DNA of 32,338 nt from Planctomycetota bacterium (GTDB lineage Bacteria; Planctomycetota; Phycisphaerae; WQYP01). Location: the NCBI GenBank assembly GCA_021810145.1, contig JAJZJL010000049.1, positions 1 to 32,338 of the forward strand, written 5' to 3'. This document shows positions 1 through 8,356 of the stretch, piece by piece. Both the position numbers and the translations under genes were made by a program. The notes under the pieces were generated by a model. That model was given only the letters and a program-made list of their open reading frames with translations. It did no database searches and had not been told where the DNA came from. The stretch's first letter is position 1. Each line of letters begins with the position of its first letter.

Positions 1-479
1 TCGGCTCTCGACCGCTCAATGATCACTGGTTATTGGTTCCCAGATCGCCGGGAGTCATTGTTAATTGCTTTTCCCCGTATCCGCGCAGTCCGCTTAGAGA
101 GTTTACCCCGTGCGCGCCGGGGCGGTCCACGTCGTCCTGCCAGGAAGCAAATCCGATTCGCTATCGCAACTACCCGCCGCACCCAAAAATCGGTTTGCCC
201 GTTGCCCGTTGTTCGTTGCTCGTTGCTCGTTGCTCCCCGGCGCGCCAGGGTAAACTTCTGATCGTTGATTGTGGCTCATGGGTCATTTTCTCAGGGTGTT
301 CGCAAGCAATCGCATCCACGTTGCGGAAGCGGCTACAGGCTCCACATTCCACAGTGCATCCGGACGGCCGCAATGTCTTAAACGCCGTGCGGTTCAGCAA
401 TTTGACATGCCATTCCATTGCGATTAACCTTCAGAACGTCGCATGTAAACGTGTTGTTTATTCAATGGAGTACTCGGAA
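1..479. other. Gene-free leader region with short repeats
   Basis: I see no convincing gene here. A long reading frame runs through it into the DUF481 gene, but its N-terminal part is not protein-like and the signal peptide starts at 480. The stretch holds a 7-nt tandem repeat (201-235) and, near position 20-70, a copy of a degenerate motif (a GGGAGT-like sequence next to TGATCA/CATTG words) that recurs at about 3240, 3980, 9610 and 9790. Confidence 0.6.
201..235. repeat. Heptamer tandem repeat (GTTGCTC-type)
   Basis: Five consecutive 7-nt units: GTTGCCC, GTTGTTC, then GTTGCTC three times. It resembles the heptameric short tandem repeats known from some bacterial intergenic regions. A second, longer heptamer array of different sequence lies at 11944-12041. 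Confidence 0.75.
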
Positions 480-1532
480 ATGTTAAATCTTCGGCGGATG
501 GCGTTGGCAACAGCGTTGGTGGCGGGTTTTGCGGCCATTGGCGGCGCGCGGGCCGGAACGGTGATATTGAAAAATGGGGATCACATCACCGGGACCATTA
601 CGCGCGTGGGATCGGTGCATGTAACGGTAAAAACCGCTTATGCCGGTGTATTGTCCATTCCGATTTCAGATATCAAAACCTTATCAAGCAATACGCCGGT
701 GGTGCTGGCCCCGGCCAAAGCCCCCGCGCAAATGGCCACGTTGGCACCATCGCCCAGTGGGTCCGGATGGGCTGTTACGCCGGTGAATATGCCGGTGCCA
801 CCTGCGCCGAAGCCTCCGGCCAAGCCACCGCAGGCGGTTTCCTGGTTTGGCCCGAACTGGCAAAATGAATTGGACCTTGGTGCCCTGAATGCCGCCGGTA
901 ATTCCAACAGCACGCAGTTTACCGGCGCATTGGATTTTCATTACCACTTGAAACCCAACGAAATCAATATCAGCCTCACCGGCGGCTACGGCATGACCAA
1001 CGATGTTCAGTCGCTGGGATTTTTTCAGACCGATGAAATCTGGCGCCGGGCGCTAGATGAATTCAAACCCAAGTGGGCTAAAAAGCTGTTCCTGTTTGCC
1101 GAGAACAACAATCGTTATGATGCGATTCTCGGCATTTCCATTCGGTCGAATAACGCGGTCGGTCTGGGTTATTACATTTTTGACACCAAAAAAATGGAAC
1201 TCGATGTCCGTGGCGGCCCTGGTTATACGTATGAACGCTATTTCCATGGCCAGTCGGTCAGTTACGTCAACGGTACCGCCGGGTTGCACTTCCGTTACCA
1301 GATTGATAACCGCACTCAATTTACGCAGAAACTGCAATATATTACGTCACTGGAAAACGCGTACAATTATCAGGCCAGCGCCACCAGCGCCATCAGTTTT
1401 GATTTGCCGGAGGTTGCCCGTGGTTTTGGCCTGCGGGCAAGCTTCACGGATAATTATGACAACACTGCCGGTGAATTGGGCCGCAAGCGCAATGATACGT
1501 TGATCATCGGTTCGATGTTTTACAAGTTCTAA
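480..1532 (+). CDS. DUF481 (YdiY-like) outer-membrane protein
   Basis: Predicted 350-residue exported protein. The first 25 residues form a Sec signal peptide ending in GGARA. Next comes a short segment (about 26-70, beginning GTVILKNGDHITGTI) typical of proteins that carry a small beta domain before DUF481, then a Pro/Ala-rich linker (about 75-120). The remainder is a DUF481 beta-barrel with WQNELDLGALNAAGNSNST near its start and an aromatic C-terminus (MFYKF), as expected for an outer-membrane protein. DUF481 proteins are related to the salt-induced YdiY protein; their function is unknown. The start at 480 is chosen because GGAG lies 9 nt upstream and the signal peptide begins there; another ATG at 465 is possible. 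The gene converges on the next one and overlaps its stop by 4 nt. Confidence 0.85.
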   Translation: MLNLRRMALATALVAGFAAIGGARAGTVILKNGDHITGTITRVGSVHVTVKTAYAGVLSIPISDIKTLSSNTPVVLAPAKAPAQMATLAPSPSGSGWAVTPVNMPVPPAPKPPAKPPQAVSWFGPNWQNELDLGALNAAGNSNSTQFTGALDFHYHLKPNEINISLTGGYGMTNDVQSLGFFQTDEIWRRALDEFKPKWAKKLFLFAENNNRYDAILGISIRSNNAVGLGYYIFDTKKMELDVRGGPGYTYERYFHGQSVSYVNGTAGLHFRYQIDNRTQFTQKLQYITSLENAYNYQASATSAISFDLPEVARGFGLRASFTDNYDNTAGELGRKRNDTLIIGSMFYKF

Positions 1533-2896
1533 CCCGGCGGACTTTGTTCCGTCGGCGGCGCAGGAGCTTCCGCCGCAGCGCTGGCGACGGACCAGGGATA
1601 CCCTGCCGTCATGATGCCCAGAACCAGAATCATTCCGGCGAAAAGTACCGGATCATACGTGCGGCTGTAGTTGGAGGCGTGTGGACCGAATATTTTTACC
1701 ATATCCGATGTCAGCATCATCAGCACGGCGGCAATGCCCAGGAAAATGTTCATGCGCAACCGTGTGGCCGGTTTGGCCGCTGAATCACTGGCAATAAGCC
1801 CGGCCGCCATAAGCGTGAAAATCAGGGTAACGTAGTGCGGCACCCAGGCCCACGCCTCCGCCCAAAGCAAAAAAGCCGCCACGGCGCCAATTTCAAATAC
1901 ATAGCGGCGACATTTAAGTGTCGGCAAGATGCGGCGCATCCACACCAGGCCAATGATGCCGATGATTACCAGCACAATTCTTACAATCCGCTGTGCCACG
2001 GGTACCGACACGTTCAACACGTTGACATAATATCTTTTCGCTACGCCATGATGGTATGTGATAAATGCGCTGCGATGCGCCAGCAGGCGAATAAGGAAAC
2101 TCGGCAGAGATTCTCCCGATACAATCGTCACCGATCCGTTGACCAGATATGGCTCAATCATGGCGTGAAGATATTGCTGATTCCAACTGATGGCCTGGTG
2201 CAGTCCAAAACATATTGCCAGCGGCACATACAGCCAGAAAACAATGCCGCCAAGCATGGACAAAGCCGGCAGCCAGCGTTTGCGCCACAGCAGATAGACC
2301 AGAAAAATCAGCGGCGAAACTTTAATGGCGACCGCCATGGCAATAAGCAATCCGCCGAGAATATCGCTCCATAATTTCTCGCGTTGAACAAAAAACAACC
2401 CCGCCGCCAGGGGCGTCAGCATCAGCAGATTCATCTGCCCTTCCTGCATATCTCCCACCACGGGCCACAGCCAGATCAGCAGAATCAGCACCATGGGCAG
2501 CGGGTCAATTTTTCCGCCGCCGCGCCGGACAATGCCCATGGTGGAGTAAAAAATAATCGCCAGCATGACCGTTTTGCACAATACCCATGTAAATTGTGCC
2601 GCCGGAAATGACAGCCACGAAAGGGGTGCCAGAAGCACAAACGTAAACGGCGGCATCGGCCAGAGGTTGCCGCTGATCGTGGCATGCTGGTGCAAAAACT
2701 GCGGCAGCATCCGCAGCCAGCGGTTGAAGTCATTGATGTCCAATGGGTGCGGCAGAACCAGATCTTTCGCCTGCCGATGCCACGCCTGAATGGCAATCAC
2801 CAGGGAAGCAATGGCTACGACGCTCCATGCGATGATGGTTGTCCAGAGCCTTTGTGCCTGAGCTTTCGCCTCTGCCGAATTGAGTTTTTTCATCAC
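1529..2896 (-). CDS. Glycosyltransferase family 87 (DUF2029) membrane protein
   Basis: A 455-residue polytopic membrane protein with roughly ten hydrophobic segments. Family features of GT-C type GT87/DUF2029 enzymes are visible: an acidic NDF near residue 55 after the first membrane segment, GQMNLLML near residue 155, and a following segment with KVSPLIFLVYLLWRKRW. Known members move mannose or arabinose from polyprenyl-phosphate sugars to the outside of the inner membrane; the substrate here is unknown. The frame opens with GTG at 2896 followed directly by ATG at 2893, and neither has a clear ribosome-binding site, so the exact start is uncertain. The C-terminus is Pro/Ala-rich and its TAG shares 4 nt with the TAA of the convergent DUF481 gene. 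Confidence 0.85.
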   Translation of the reverse strand: MMKKLNSAEAKAQAQRLWTTIIAWSVVAIASLVIAIQAWHRQAKDLVLPHPLDINDFNRWLRMLPQFLHQHATISGNLWPMPPFTFVLLAPLSWLSFPAAQFTWVLCKTVMLAIIFYSTMGIVRRGGGKIDPLPMVLILLIWLWPVVGDMQEGQMNLLMLTPLAAGLFFVQREKLWSDILGGLLIAMAVAIKVSPLIFLVYLLWRKRWLPALSMLGGIVFWLYVPLAICFGLHQAISWNQQYLHAMIEPYLVNGSVTIVSGESLPSFLIRLLAHRSAFITYHHGVAKRYYVNVLNVSVPVAQRIVRIVLVIIGIIGLVWMRRILPTLKCRRYVFEIGAVAAFLLWAEAWAWVPHYVTLIFTLMAAGLIASDSAAKPATRLRMNIFLGIAAVLMMLTSDMVKIFGPHASNYSRTYDPVLFAGMILVLGIMTAGYPWSVASAAAEAPAPPTEQSPPG

Positions 2897-3121
2897 GGTA
2901 TACTGCCGATGTTAAACACTTCCAGCGCCAGCGGTGTCAATCGCATGGCCCACCGTCCAGTCAGGGCGGGGCGGTGGGCGTCGTTTTGACTGCTGTGTTG
3001 GCGCGCCACCGAATCGCCAAGCATATTACCATGAATTTCACCATTTGCCTCCCGGTCCCTGCACTGCGGCGCGTGGGCCTGTGCCGCTGCGCGGTTCCCC
3101 GCTGCCACAATGATCTGCTCA

Positions 3122-3467
3122 CGGCACAACGCGATCTGGTTCCGACCACGCAGCCGCGCGGTGGAAACCCGCGGCCGTCCGCGCACGATCTAAAATGCAG
3201 CACCCCGGCACCGCCGGAGCGTACCTGGTATACCCAGCAACCGGGAGTTATTGCTCATTGATCATTTCTCACTGAACCTTGACAGTTGTCCTCGCCAACA
3301 CCCACGTCTCACCCCCGTATCTGCGCCGCGACGGCCTGCCAAAATGAGCTTTCCGAGACTTAATGGCTCGGAATTAATTGCGGAGTATTGGCAGGAATCA
3401 AATTCGAAAATGGAGTCAAAAAATCAGCCGCTGGTTCAGGCAATCCACAAAATTTGACAATAGCTCC
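3122..3467. repeat. Direct repeat, copy A
   Basis: Starts with CGGCACAACGCGATCTGG and ends with TTGACAATAGCTCC. It matches 3864-4211 along its whole length with scattered substitutions and small indels, by eye around nine bases in ten. Indels shift the reading frame between copies, so the repeat is probably not coding. It contains one of the recurrent GGGAGTTATTGCTCATTGATC motifs. Confidence 0.8.
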
Positions 3468-3540
3468 GATCTCAGCCTACGAATTTTGGGTATGGGGACA
3501 GGTAGCACGAGGCGATCCACAGATTTCTCAGATTGCGCGG

Positions 3541-3611
3541 AGTCGTAAACCACGGGGGTAGCCACAGAGATCACAGAGATCACAGAGGACACCGAGATTA
3601 TTACCGCAAAG
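3541..3611. repeat. Inner repeat (CACAGAGATCACAGAG-type), copy 1
   Basis: Begins AGTCGTAAACCACGGGGG and ends ATTATTACCGCAAAG. It recurs at 3781-3841 with one internal GATCACAGA-like unit fewer, so the copies differ in tandem-unit number. Confidence 0.7.
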
Positions 3612-3650
3612 GCATCATTCAACGGGACCCACGGCACGAAGTTACCTCCA

Positions 3651-3733
3651 GTGCGGCGAAGCCGCAGCCAAACGTCACATAGCCGCCGGGCTTGCCGGCG
3701 GTAACCGTCCGCCAAGGGCGCGGTGTGCCGAGC
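3651..3733 (-). repeat. 83-bp dispersed repeat, inverted copy
   Basis: The reverse complement of this segment matches 17691-17773 over about 83 nt with roughly a dozen mismatches. Both copies can be read as a related peptide containing RRLCDVWLRLRR, so the element may derive from coding DNA. It includes a GC-rich hairpin (3683-3701) with a GCTTG loop. Confidence 0.7.
3683..3701. repeat. REP-like hairpin
   Basis: Stem CCGCCGG / CCGGCGG around loop GCTTG. It shares the GGCTTGCC core with the hairpins at 26788-26805 and 27487-27500 that flank the RAYT transposase, and with the reverse-oriented hairpin at 12089-12104. Confidence 0.45.
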
Positions 3734-3780
3734 TCGGAATTCTTCGTAGTTCGCGAAGAAATTGACGGATTGTGGCGCAG

Positions 3781-3841
3781 AGTCGTAAACCTCGGGGGTA
3801 GCCACAGAGATCACAGAGGACACCGAGATTATTACCGCAAA
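3781..3841. repeat. Inner repeat, copy 2
   Basis: Second copy of the segment at 3541-3611, same orientation, shorter by about one 9-10-nt unit inside the CACAGAG part. Confidence 0.7.
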
Positions 3842-3863
3842 GCAATTGGTTTCCGCATCATTG

Positions 3864-4211
3864 CGGCACAACGCGATCTGGTTCCGACCACGCAGCCGCG
3901 CGGTGGAAACCCGCGGCCGTTCGCGCACGGTCTAAAATGCAGCATCGCTGCACCGCCGGAGCGTACATGGTATACCCAGCAACCGGGAGTTATTGCTCAT
4001 TGATCATTTCTCACTGATCATTGACAGTTGTCCTCGCCAACACCCACGCCCCACCCCGATATCCGCGCCGCGACGGCCTGCCAGAAAGGGCTTTCAGAGA
4101 CTTAAAGGCTCGGAATTAATTCCAGATGTATTGGCAGGAATCAGATTCGAAAATGGAGTCAAAAAATCAGCCGCCTGGTTCAGGCAATCCACAACATTTG
4201 ACAATAGCTCC
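3864..4211. repeat. Direct repeat, copy B
   Basis: Second copy of the 3122-3467 segment in the same orientation, beginning CGGCACAACGCG and ending TTGACAATAGCTCC. About 400 bp of other repeat material separate the copies. Confidence 0.8.
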
Positions 4212-4495
4212 TGCGCGGGCGCTGCGCACCGTGGTGCTCTCGAGAGAACGCCAGCGGGACTTCTCTCCATACGAATCAAGATGTCTCCTAATATTCATTC
4301 GGATCGGATGCGTAACGAATGCCGATAACGCTGCTAACAAAAACCGTCCACATTCCGCTGGGCCACTATACACCGCATTGAATTGGTTTAGTTTGCCTCG
4401 CCATGGCCAATATTCAACATACCACCTATTTCTATTGCAAGCGAGTATCCACTAACACTGGCACCCATGCAACTTGTTGTTGCGCCGCCACCATA

Positions 4496-5770
4496 TCACC
4501 TTTTCCTGTCTCTTTGCCGCGGGTGGACAAATCCCTTCTTAAATCGCCGCTTGGCGCTGTCCCATGCCCCGGCCAACGGCGTGACCGAAGCGAGGATTGT
4601 TGCTCGGGCATATTTAGCGCGGGGACTTTTGTACCAACTGCTGGCACCACCACCCACCCAGCTAAGGAATGGCTCGACCACCCGCCGCTGCGGCGCAGCA
4701 GCGCCAAGGGAGGGCTGCAGCAGGAGCGGCCCTTGCTCCAGGCGCCGTAATGCGGCGGCGAGCGCTGCGGAGCTAACCTTGACCGCCCGGACCCCATCGC
4801 GGGAAAGGCCGGCAGTTTGGGAGAGAAAAGCAGGTTCCGTAGCCTTGCGGACGTTCCGGACCACGAGGTAAAGGGCGCCCTTCGCCGCAAAACCGCCGTT
4901 GCGCTCGTGCGTCACCTCGCCCCACTGATAGGTACCCACTCCGCACCTGCCTCTTCCGCTACGCGGCGGGCTCAGCCCAGCCACAAACCACTCGGTTTGA
5001 TCCGGCCTCCCCGTTTCCCCCAACCCGACGATAAAGCGCCGGAAGGCATGGTAGCCAAGCTCGGTAGAACCTTGGCAGCCAAGGAGCGTCAGTTCGCGAG
5101 GACCCACAAATCTGAATATCGTTTTTCGCACGACCTTGTTGTAACCGAACCGAATCACGAATCTCTTTTTCCGTTTTTCTTGCACCAAATACGAGTGATA
5201 ATAGGCCCCGCCACCCGGGGTCCAAAGGACCGGGTGCTTTCCACCGACTATTGGAAGGAGGGCTGTCAGATGGCTGCTCCCGGTGGAGCAGAAATAGAGC
5301 AAGCCGCGGCCAGAAAGGTCGAGTAGCATCATAAAACGGGGACCATCCCGATAGGTAATGAAGGAAACAAAACTCAGTCTTTCGTCGGTGCGTCCGGCCG
5401 CCTTTGAGCCAACGTGTGTTACTGCGGGGCAGGCATAGAACCAGCCTTGTACCGAAAAATTCCTCGGCCCGGTTGAGCTCGGAAACTGGTAACTCGTCCC
5501 GGAGGTATTGCCACTAAGCAGACCCAATAGTACATATCGGAACTCTGATGGGATGCCCGCAGCCTGCGTGTGCCCTCCCCAAGCTTGGGACAGATAGTTC
5601 ATCCAATGCCCTGGGGAAAATGCAAGCGGTTCCATTTCCGATGGTTGGCGTTTATCGGTGCCTGCAGCACCGTACGTGGAACCCAAACGGGGCAGTAAAA
5701 GACACGCCAGAATAGCGGTCACGGCCAGCGCGGCCACGGTATTGGTGGCAAACCTCATCTTATTCAACAT
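4496..5770 (-). CDS. Exported protein of unknown function (paralogue 2, RHS-tip cassette)
   Basis: A 424-residue protein with an N-terminal hydrophobic segment (about residues 11-28), so probably exported or membrane-anchored. I do not recognise the family. It is clearly a paralogue of the protein at 6881-8299: shared landmarks are GPRNFSVQGW near residue 101, RGLLYFCSTG and VLWTPGGGA near 155-188, YHAFRRFIVGL in the middle, and PFLSWVGGGA followed by a basic tail near the end. The alternating hydrophobic pattern of the first shared block recalls a LamG/concanavalin-like jelly roll, but this is only a guess. The start has GAGGA about 8 nt upstream. It lies 44 nt downstream of the RHS tip gene at 5815-6573, and the same pairing recurs in the second cassette, so the two genes are probably linked in function. 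Confidence 0.7.
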   Translation of the reverse strand: MLNKMRFATNTVAALAVTAILACLLLPRLGSTYGAAGTDKRQPSEMEPLAFSPGHWMNYLSQAWGGHTQAAGIPSEFRYVLLGLLSGNTSGTSYQFPSSTGPRNFSVQGWFYACPAVTHVGSKAAGRTDERLSFVSFITYRDGPRFMMLLDLSGRGLLYFCSTGSSHLTALLPIVGGKHPVLWTPGGGAYYHSYLVQEKRKKRFVIRFGYNKVVRKTIFRFVGPRELTLLGCQGSTELGYHAFRRFIVGLGETGRPDQTEWFVAGLSPPRSGRGRCGVGTYQWGEVTHERNGGFAAKGALYLVVRNVRKATEPAFLSQTAGLSRDGVRAVKVSSAALAAALRRLEQGPLLLQPSLGAAAPQRRVVEPFLSWVGGGASSWYKSPRAKYARATILASVTPLAGAWDSAKRRFKKGFVHPRQRDRKR

Positions 5771-5814
5771 CGCACATCCTCATAAAATAGGCTCGGCCAC
5801 CTCATCGGCAGAAG

Positions 5815-6573
5815 TTAAAGGCCAAAGGTCCCGGTGACCATGTAGTTTTGCCCACCCGGCCCTGGCTGGACCGTTACTCCAATCGAGTCGCTCTTCCCGA
5901 CGCTCAGCTGAGCCCCGCCGGAGTATTGTTGGATTAACGGATTGTAGGTGGCAAAAAACTTCACCAGCGGACCCTGCCCAACGGGGAAGCTGACCTGGCA
6001 CTTGACTTGCACCCCGCCATTTGGCGATTTGGGATTCTTCGTGATCTTGCCCGAGCCGGTAGCAGTAACACCAACGCTTACGGAAGATCCCCCACCCGTA
6101 TTAACCTTGGCGGTCCGGGTCACGCTGCCGGTGTAGTTTCCGCCGGTGCTGGCTGTCCCGGTGGCTCCGACGCTGACAGTGGTTCCCGGTATTCCAGTCG
6201 GGATCGGACCGGATTTTCCGGTAGCCGTTACACTCCCCGAGCCCGGCGCGCTACCCGGGGCGGTCGCGGGCACGCCCTTTCCAATAACGCCCCCTGCAAG
6301 CCCCCACGGATCCACATTCCCCACCGGATTGCTCATCACAAACTGGTACGTGTTGGCACCGTTGATGTTGAGCGGGAGCGAGCGATGCTCGATGCACTTA
6401 CGCTCCTCATCAGCCCCGCGAAATCCCGTGCCGACACCTCGGCTGAGCGCCGCAGCGCCGGGGTTGAGTGGGAGCGAGCGCAGCTCGCCGCAGTTATGCT
6501 CCGCATCGCCCCCGCATAATCCCGTGCCGCGGGGCTTGAATTCCGAAATTGCTTCAGCTATTGCGACCATCAT
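5815..6573 (-). CDS. Orphan RHS C-terminal end with unique tip (cassette 2)
   Basis: A 252-residue frame. Residues about 5-70 come from a 96-bp in-frame repeat. Then NTYQFVMSNPVGNVDPWGL marks the end of an RHS-repeat core, followed by a Gly/Thr/Ser-rich linker of about 100 residues ending VQVKCQV. The last 58 residues are unique (SFPVGQGPLVKFFATYNP... to GTFGL) and look like amphipathic beta strands; no nuclease or other toxin motif is visible. A full RHS protein would have a core of many hundred residues, so this is a detached end, either a displaced tip or a relic. TGA stands directly before the ATG pair and no good ribosome-binding site is visible, so expression as drawn is uncertain. Core remnant and linker are nearly identical in DNA to those at 8357-9211; only the tips differ. 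Confidence 0.6.
   Translation of the reverse strand: MMVAIAEAISEFKPRGTGLCGGDAEHNCGELRSLPLNPGAAALSRGVGTGFRGADEERKCIEHRSLPLNINGANTYQFVMSNPVGNVDPWGLAGGVIGKGVPATAPGSAPGSGSVTATGKSGPIPTGIPGTTVSVGATGTASTGGNYTGSVTRTAKVNTGGGSSVSVGVTATGSGKITKNPKSPNGGVQVKCQVSFPVGQGPLVKFFATYNPLIQQYSGGAQLSVGKSDSIGVTVQPGPGGQNYMVTGTFGL
6367..6540 (-). repeat. 96-bp in-frame tandem repeat (about 1.8 units)
   Basis: Units begin GTTGAG at 6367 and 6463 on the plus strand (spacing 96). They match the 99-bp units at 8903-9170 apart from a 3-nt deletion, which keeps the reading frame. The encoded repeat contains RSLPLN and, between units, PGAAALSR. Confidence 0.75.
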
Positions 6574-6880
6574 TCACACTCGAAAGATGCCAACTTGCTT
6601 GGTGGTTGAATTCTAACCCGTCTCCCCGGCAATAGAAAGCGGGTGAGCAGCGCGACGAGATCGCACACCGCGCCACAAGCACCGATTTTTCACCACAATG
6701 GCACGAAGCCACAAAGCGACCGAGAGGTTGGAACATCCCGATCACGGTTGGCTCACAACGGTCACCGGGATCAACGTTGGAAACGGAGGTACGCTGGGGA
6801 CGGATGCGCTGCGGGCAAACAATGACGCGAGCACCCAGGCCGCAGGGCGGCAAGTAGTTTGCTTGCCGGGCCGCCATGGC
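6574..6880. other. Intergenic region upstream of cassette 2
   Basis: No gene is seen. The first 110 bp (6574-6690) closely match 9212-9330, so the duplication of the two RHS cassettes extends past the start of the RHS fragment. The remainder is GC-rich without recognisable signals. Confidence 0.55.
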
Positions 6881-8299
6881 TCAGCGAACCGCGGGCGGGA
6901 TGAAGGTAAAGCCTTTTCGCAACCGTTGCTTGGCGGCATTCCACGCCTTGGCGAACGCTGCCATGGAAGCCAGCGTTGTGACACGGACGTACTTTGTGTT
7001 GGAACTCCGGTACCACCTTGCTACGGCGCTGCCGCCAACCCACCGCAAAAACGGCGGTATTACCCCGGCACGGTGCCCTGTCGAACTTTGCGGTTGGTTT
7101 TTTAGTTGTGCAACAACCATTGCGAGGCTCATTTTACGACCGTTTATCTTGATCAGTCGGCCACCGATCGACCCCAGCCCGATGGGTGAAGTGCGGAAGT
7201 AGGCCATATCTCGTTTAACCGGCGTCTGACGCAGGATAATGGCGTCCATCCCCGCGATTCCCCGGCCACGCGACGAGACTCCGCCATATTGGAGGGCCGC
7301 AATTTCCAGAGGCAACTTCACGCCCTGAGCCGGCGGTTGGTTGAACCGGGCCACAACCCAGGAGCAGCGGTGTGCCCCGCATCGCGTACCCGCCAAAAAA
7401 TTTCGGAAGGCGTTGTAATCCATCACGTTACAACGCCCAGCGGCGCTGGTGAGCATCGCACCCTCGTCAACTCTGCAATTCATAGCAGGGGGCCTCCCGG
7501 AATAGCCTACCCCCTCCTCGAGCTCGCCGCCGTGGGGGGTGGATCGTGCCACCATCACCAGGCGAGCTCCTCCCTCGTCCGTCCAGAGAATTGGCCCGCC
7601 CCCGAGCAGCGGAACGAGCACCGCCAATTTTCTGTTCCCCGCCGCGCAGAAGTAGAGCATCCCCCGATTGTACAAGTTGACCAGCATTACGAAGCGGTTT
7701 CCGCTCCGCCGGGCGAAGAAAGTTGTAGCTCTGTTGGAAAAAATTCCGGGCCGATCAGCATGTTTGCCACCTTTTCCCCCCTGTGCCATATGCTCAAGGG
7801 GCCCGAAGTGCATGTAGATCCAACCTTCCACCTGAAAATCCTTCGGGCCGTTACCGCCAGGAAATTGCAATTTACCAATAGCCCGCCTCGACGCGAGGTA
7901 ATCCACTACACCCCCAAAATTAGCGATAACTGGGGCCGAGCGAGCCGCTGTGCCGGACGTCCGGCGGGGGGGCAATCGGGAACTGGAAGCGGATGCATGC
8001 TCACGCCGCAACTTGCCGGTTTCGGAGTGAGAGGGAGAAGTTGTCGGCTGAACCGGAGCGCTGCGGGCCAATGCACCGCCGGCCAAGAACACGCTGGCGA
8101 ACAAGACGGCCAGTGAGTTTCTGTTTTTGGCGGAGCCCAGGCTAACCCTTGACCGTCTGGGCCTGCTGATCGCAGGGCAAACTTCCAGCCAGCGGAGCGT
8201 CGATTTCAGGCGATCGCCCAGCAACAAACGTCGTGGAAGCGGGGGAAGTGGCCCTCGCCGATCCGGCAGACATTGTTTTTTATCGCCTCCAAGCCTCAT
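6881..8299 (-). CDS. Exported protein of unknown function (paralogue 1, RHS-tip cassette)
   Basis: A 472-residue protein, paralogous to the one at 4496-5770 (GPKDFQVEGWIYM, RGMLYFCAAG, PILWTDEGGA, MDYNAFRNFLAG, PFLRWVGGSA, then a basic tail KQRLRKGF). It is much more diverged from its partner than the neighbouring RHS linkers are from each other. A hydrophobic segment (NSLAVLFASVFLAGGALA) comes only after about 60 Arg-rich residues, so it has either an unusually long cytoplasmic N-terminus or a later true start. The ATG at 8299 is preferred because AAAGGTGG precedes it; a GTG at 8308 is in frame. A LamG-like beta-sandwich in the first half is possible but unproven. It sits 57 nt downstream of the RHS tip gene at 8357-9211. 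Confidence 0.65.
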   Translation of the reverse strand: MRLGGDKKQCLPDRRGPLPPLPRRLLLGDRLKSTLRWLEVCPAISRPRRSRVSLGSAKNRNSLAVLFASVFLAGGALARSAPVQPTTSPSHSETGKLRREHASASSSRLPPRRTSGTAARSAPVIANFGGVVDYLASRRAIGKLQFPGGNGPKDFQVEGWIYMHFGPLEHMAQGGKGGKHADRPGIFSNRATTFFARRSGNRFVMLVNLYNRGMLYFCAAGNRKLAVLVPLLGGGPILWTDEGGARLVMVARSTPHGGELEEGVGYSGRPPAMNCRVDEGAMLTSAAGRCNVMDYNAFRNFLAGTRCGAHRCSWVVARFNQPPAQGVKLPLEIAALQYGGVSSRGRGIAGMDAIILRQTPVKRDMAYFRTSPIGLGSIGGRLIKINGRKMSLAMVVAQLKNQPQSSTGHRAGVIPPFLRWVGGSAVARWYRSSNTKYVRVTTLASMAAFAKAWNAAKQRLRKGFTFIPPAVR

Positions 8300-8356
8300 A
8301 AAATCCACCTTTCTTACCGTTCCCGCGTTCCCGCCTGGTTTCTACACTCTAGACGA

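Larger units (their letters stand above)
2897..4495. other. 1.6-kb gene-free stretch made of duplicated segments
   Basis: Reading frames here are short, lack family resemblance and are interrupted differently in the duplicated copies, so I call none a gene. The content is a 346/348-bp direct duplication (3122-3467 and 3864-4211), an inner duplicated segment of about 60-70 bp (3541-3611 and 3781-3841, with repeated CACAGAGATCACAGAG words), and an 83-bp segment at 3651-3733 that recurs inverted at 17691-17773. The part from 4212 to 4495 shows nothing I recognise. Confidence 0.65.

Noticed and set aside
33-479. N-terminal extension of the DUF481 frame giving 499 residues
   Set aside because: The first 149 codons cross a heptamer repeat and are not protein-like; a signal peptide and a spaced GGAG site place the start at 480.
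2893-4455. Several 60-170-codon frames in the duplicated region
   Set aside because: They lie in repeat DNA, differ by frame-shifting indels between the copies, and have no recognisable family.
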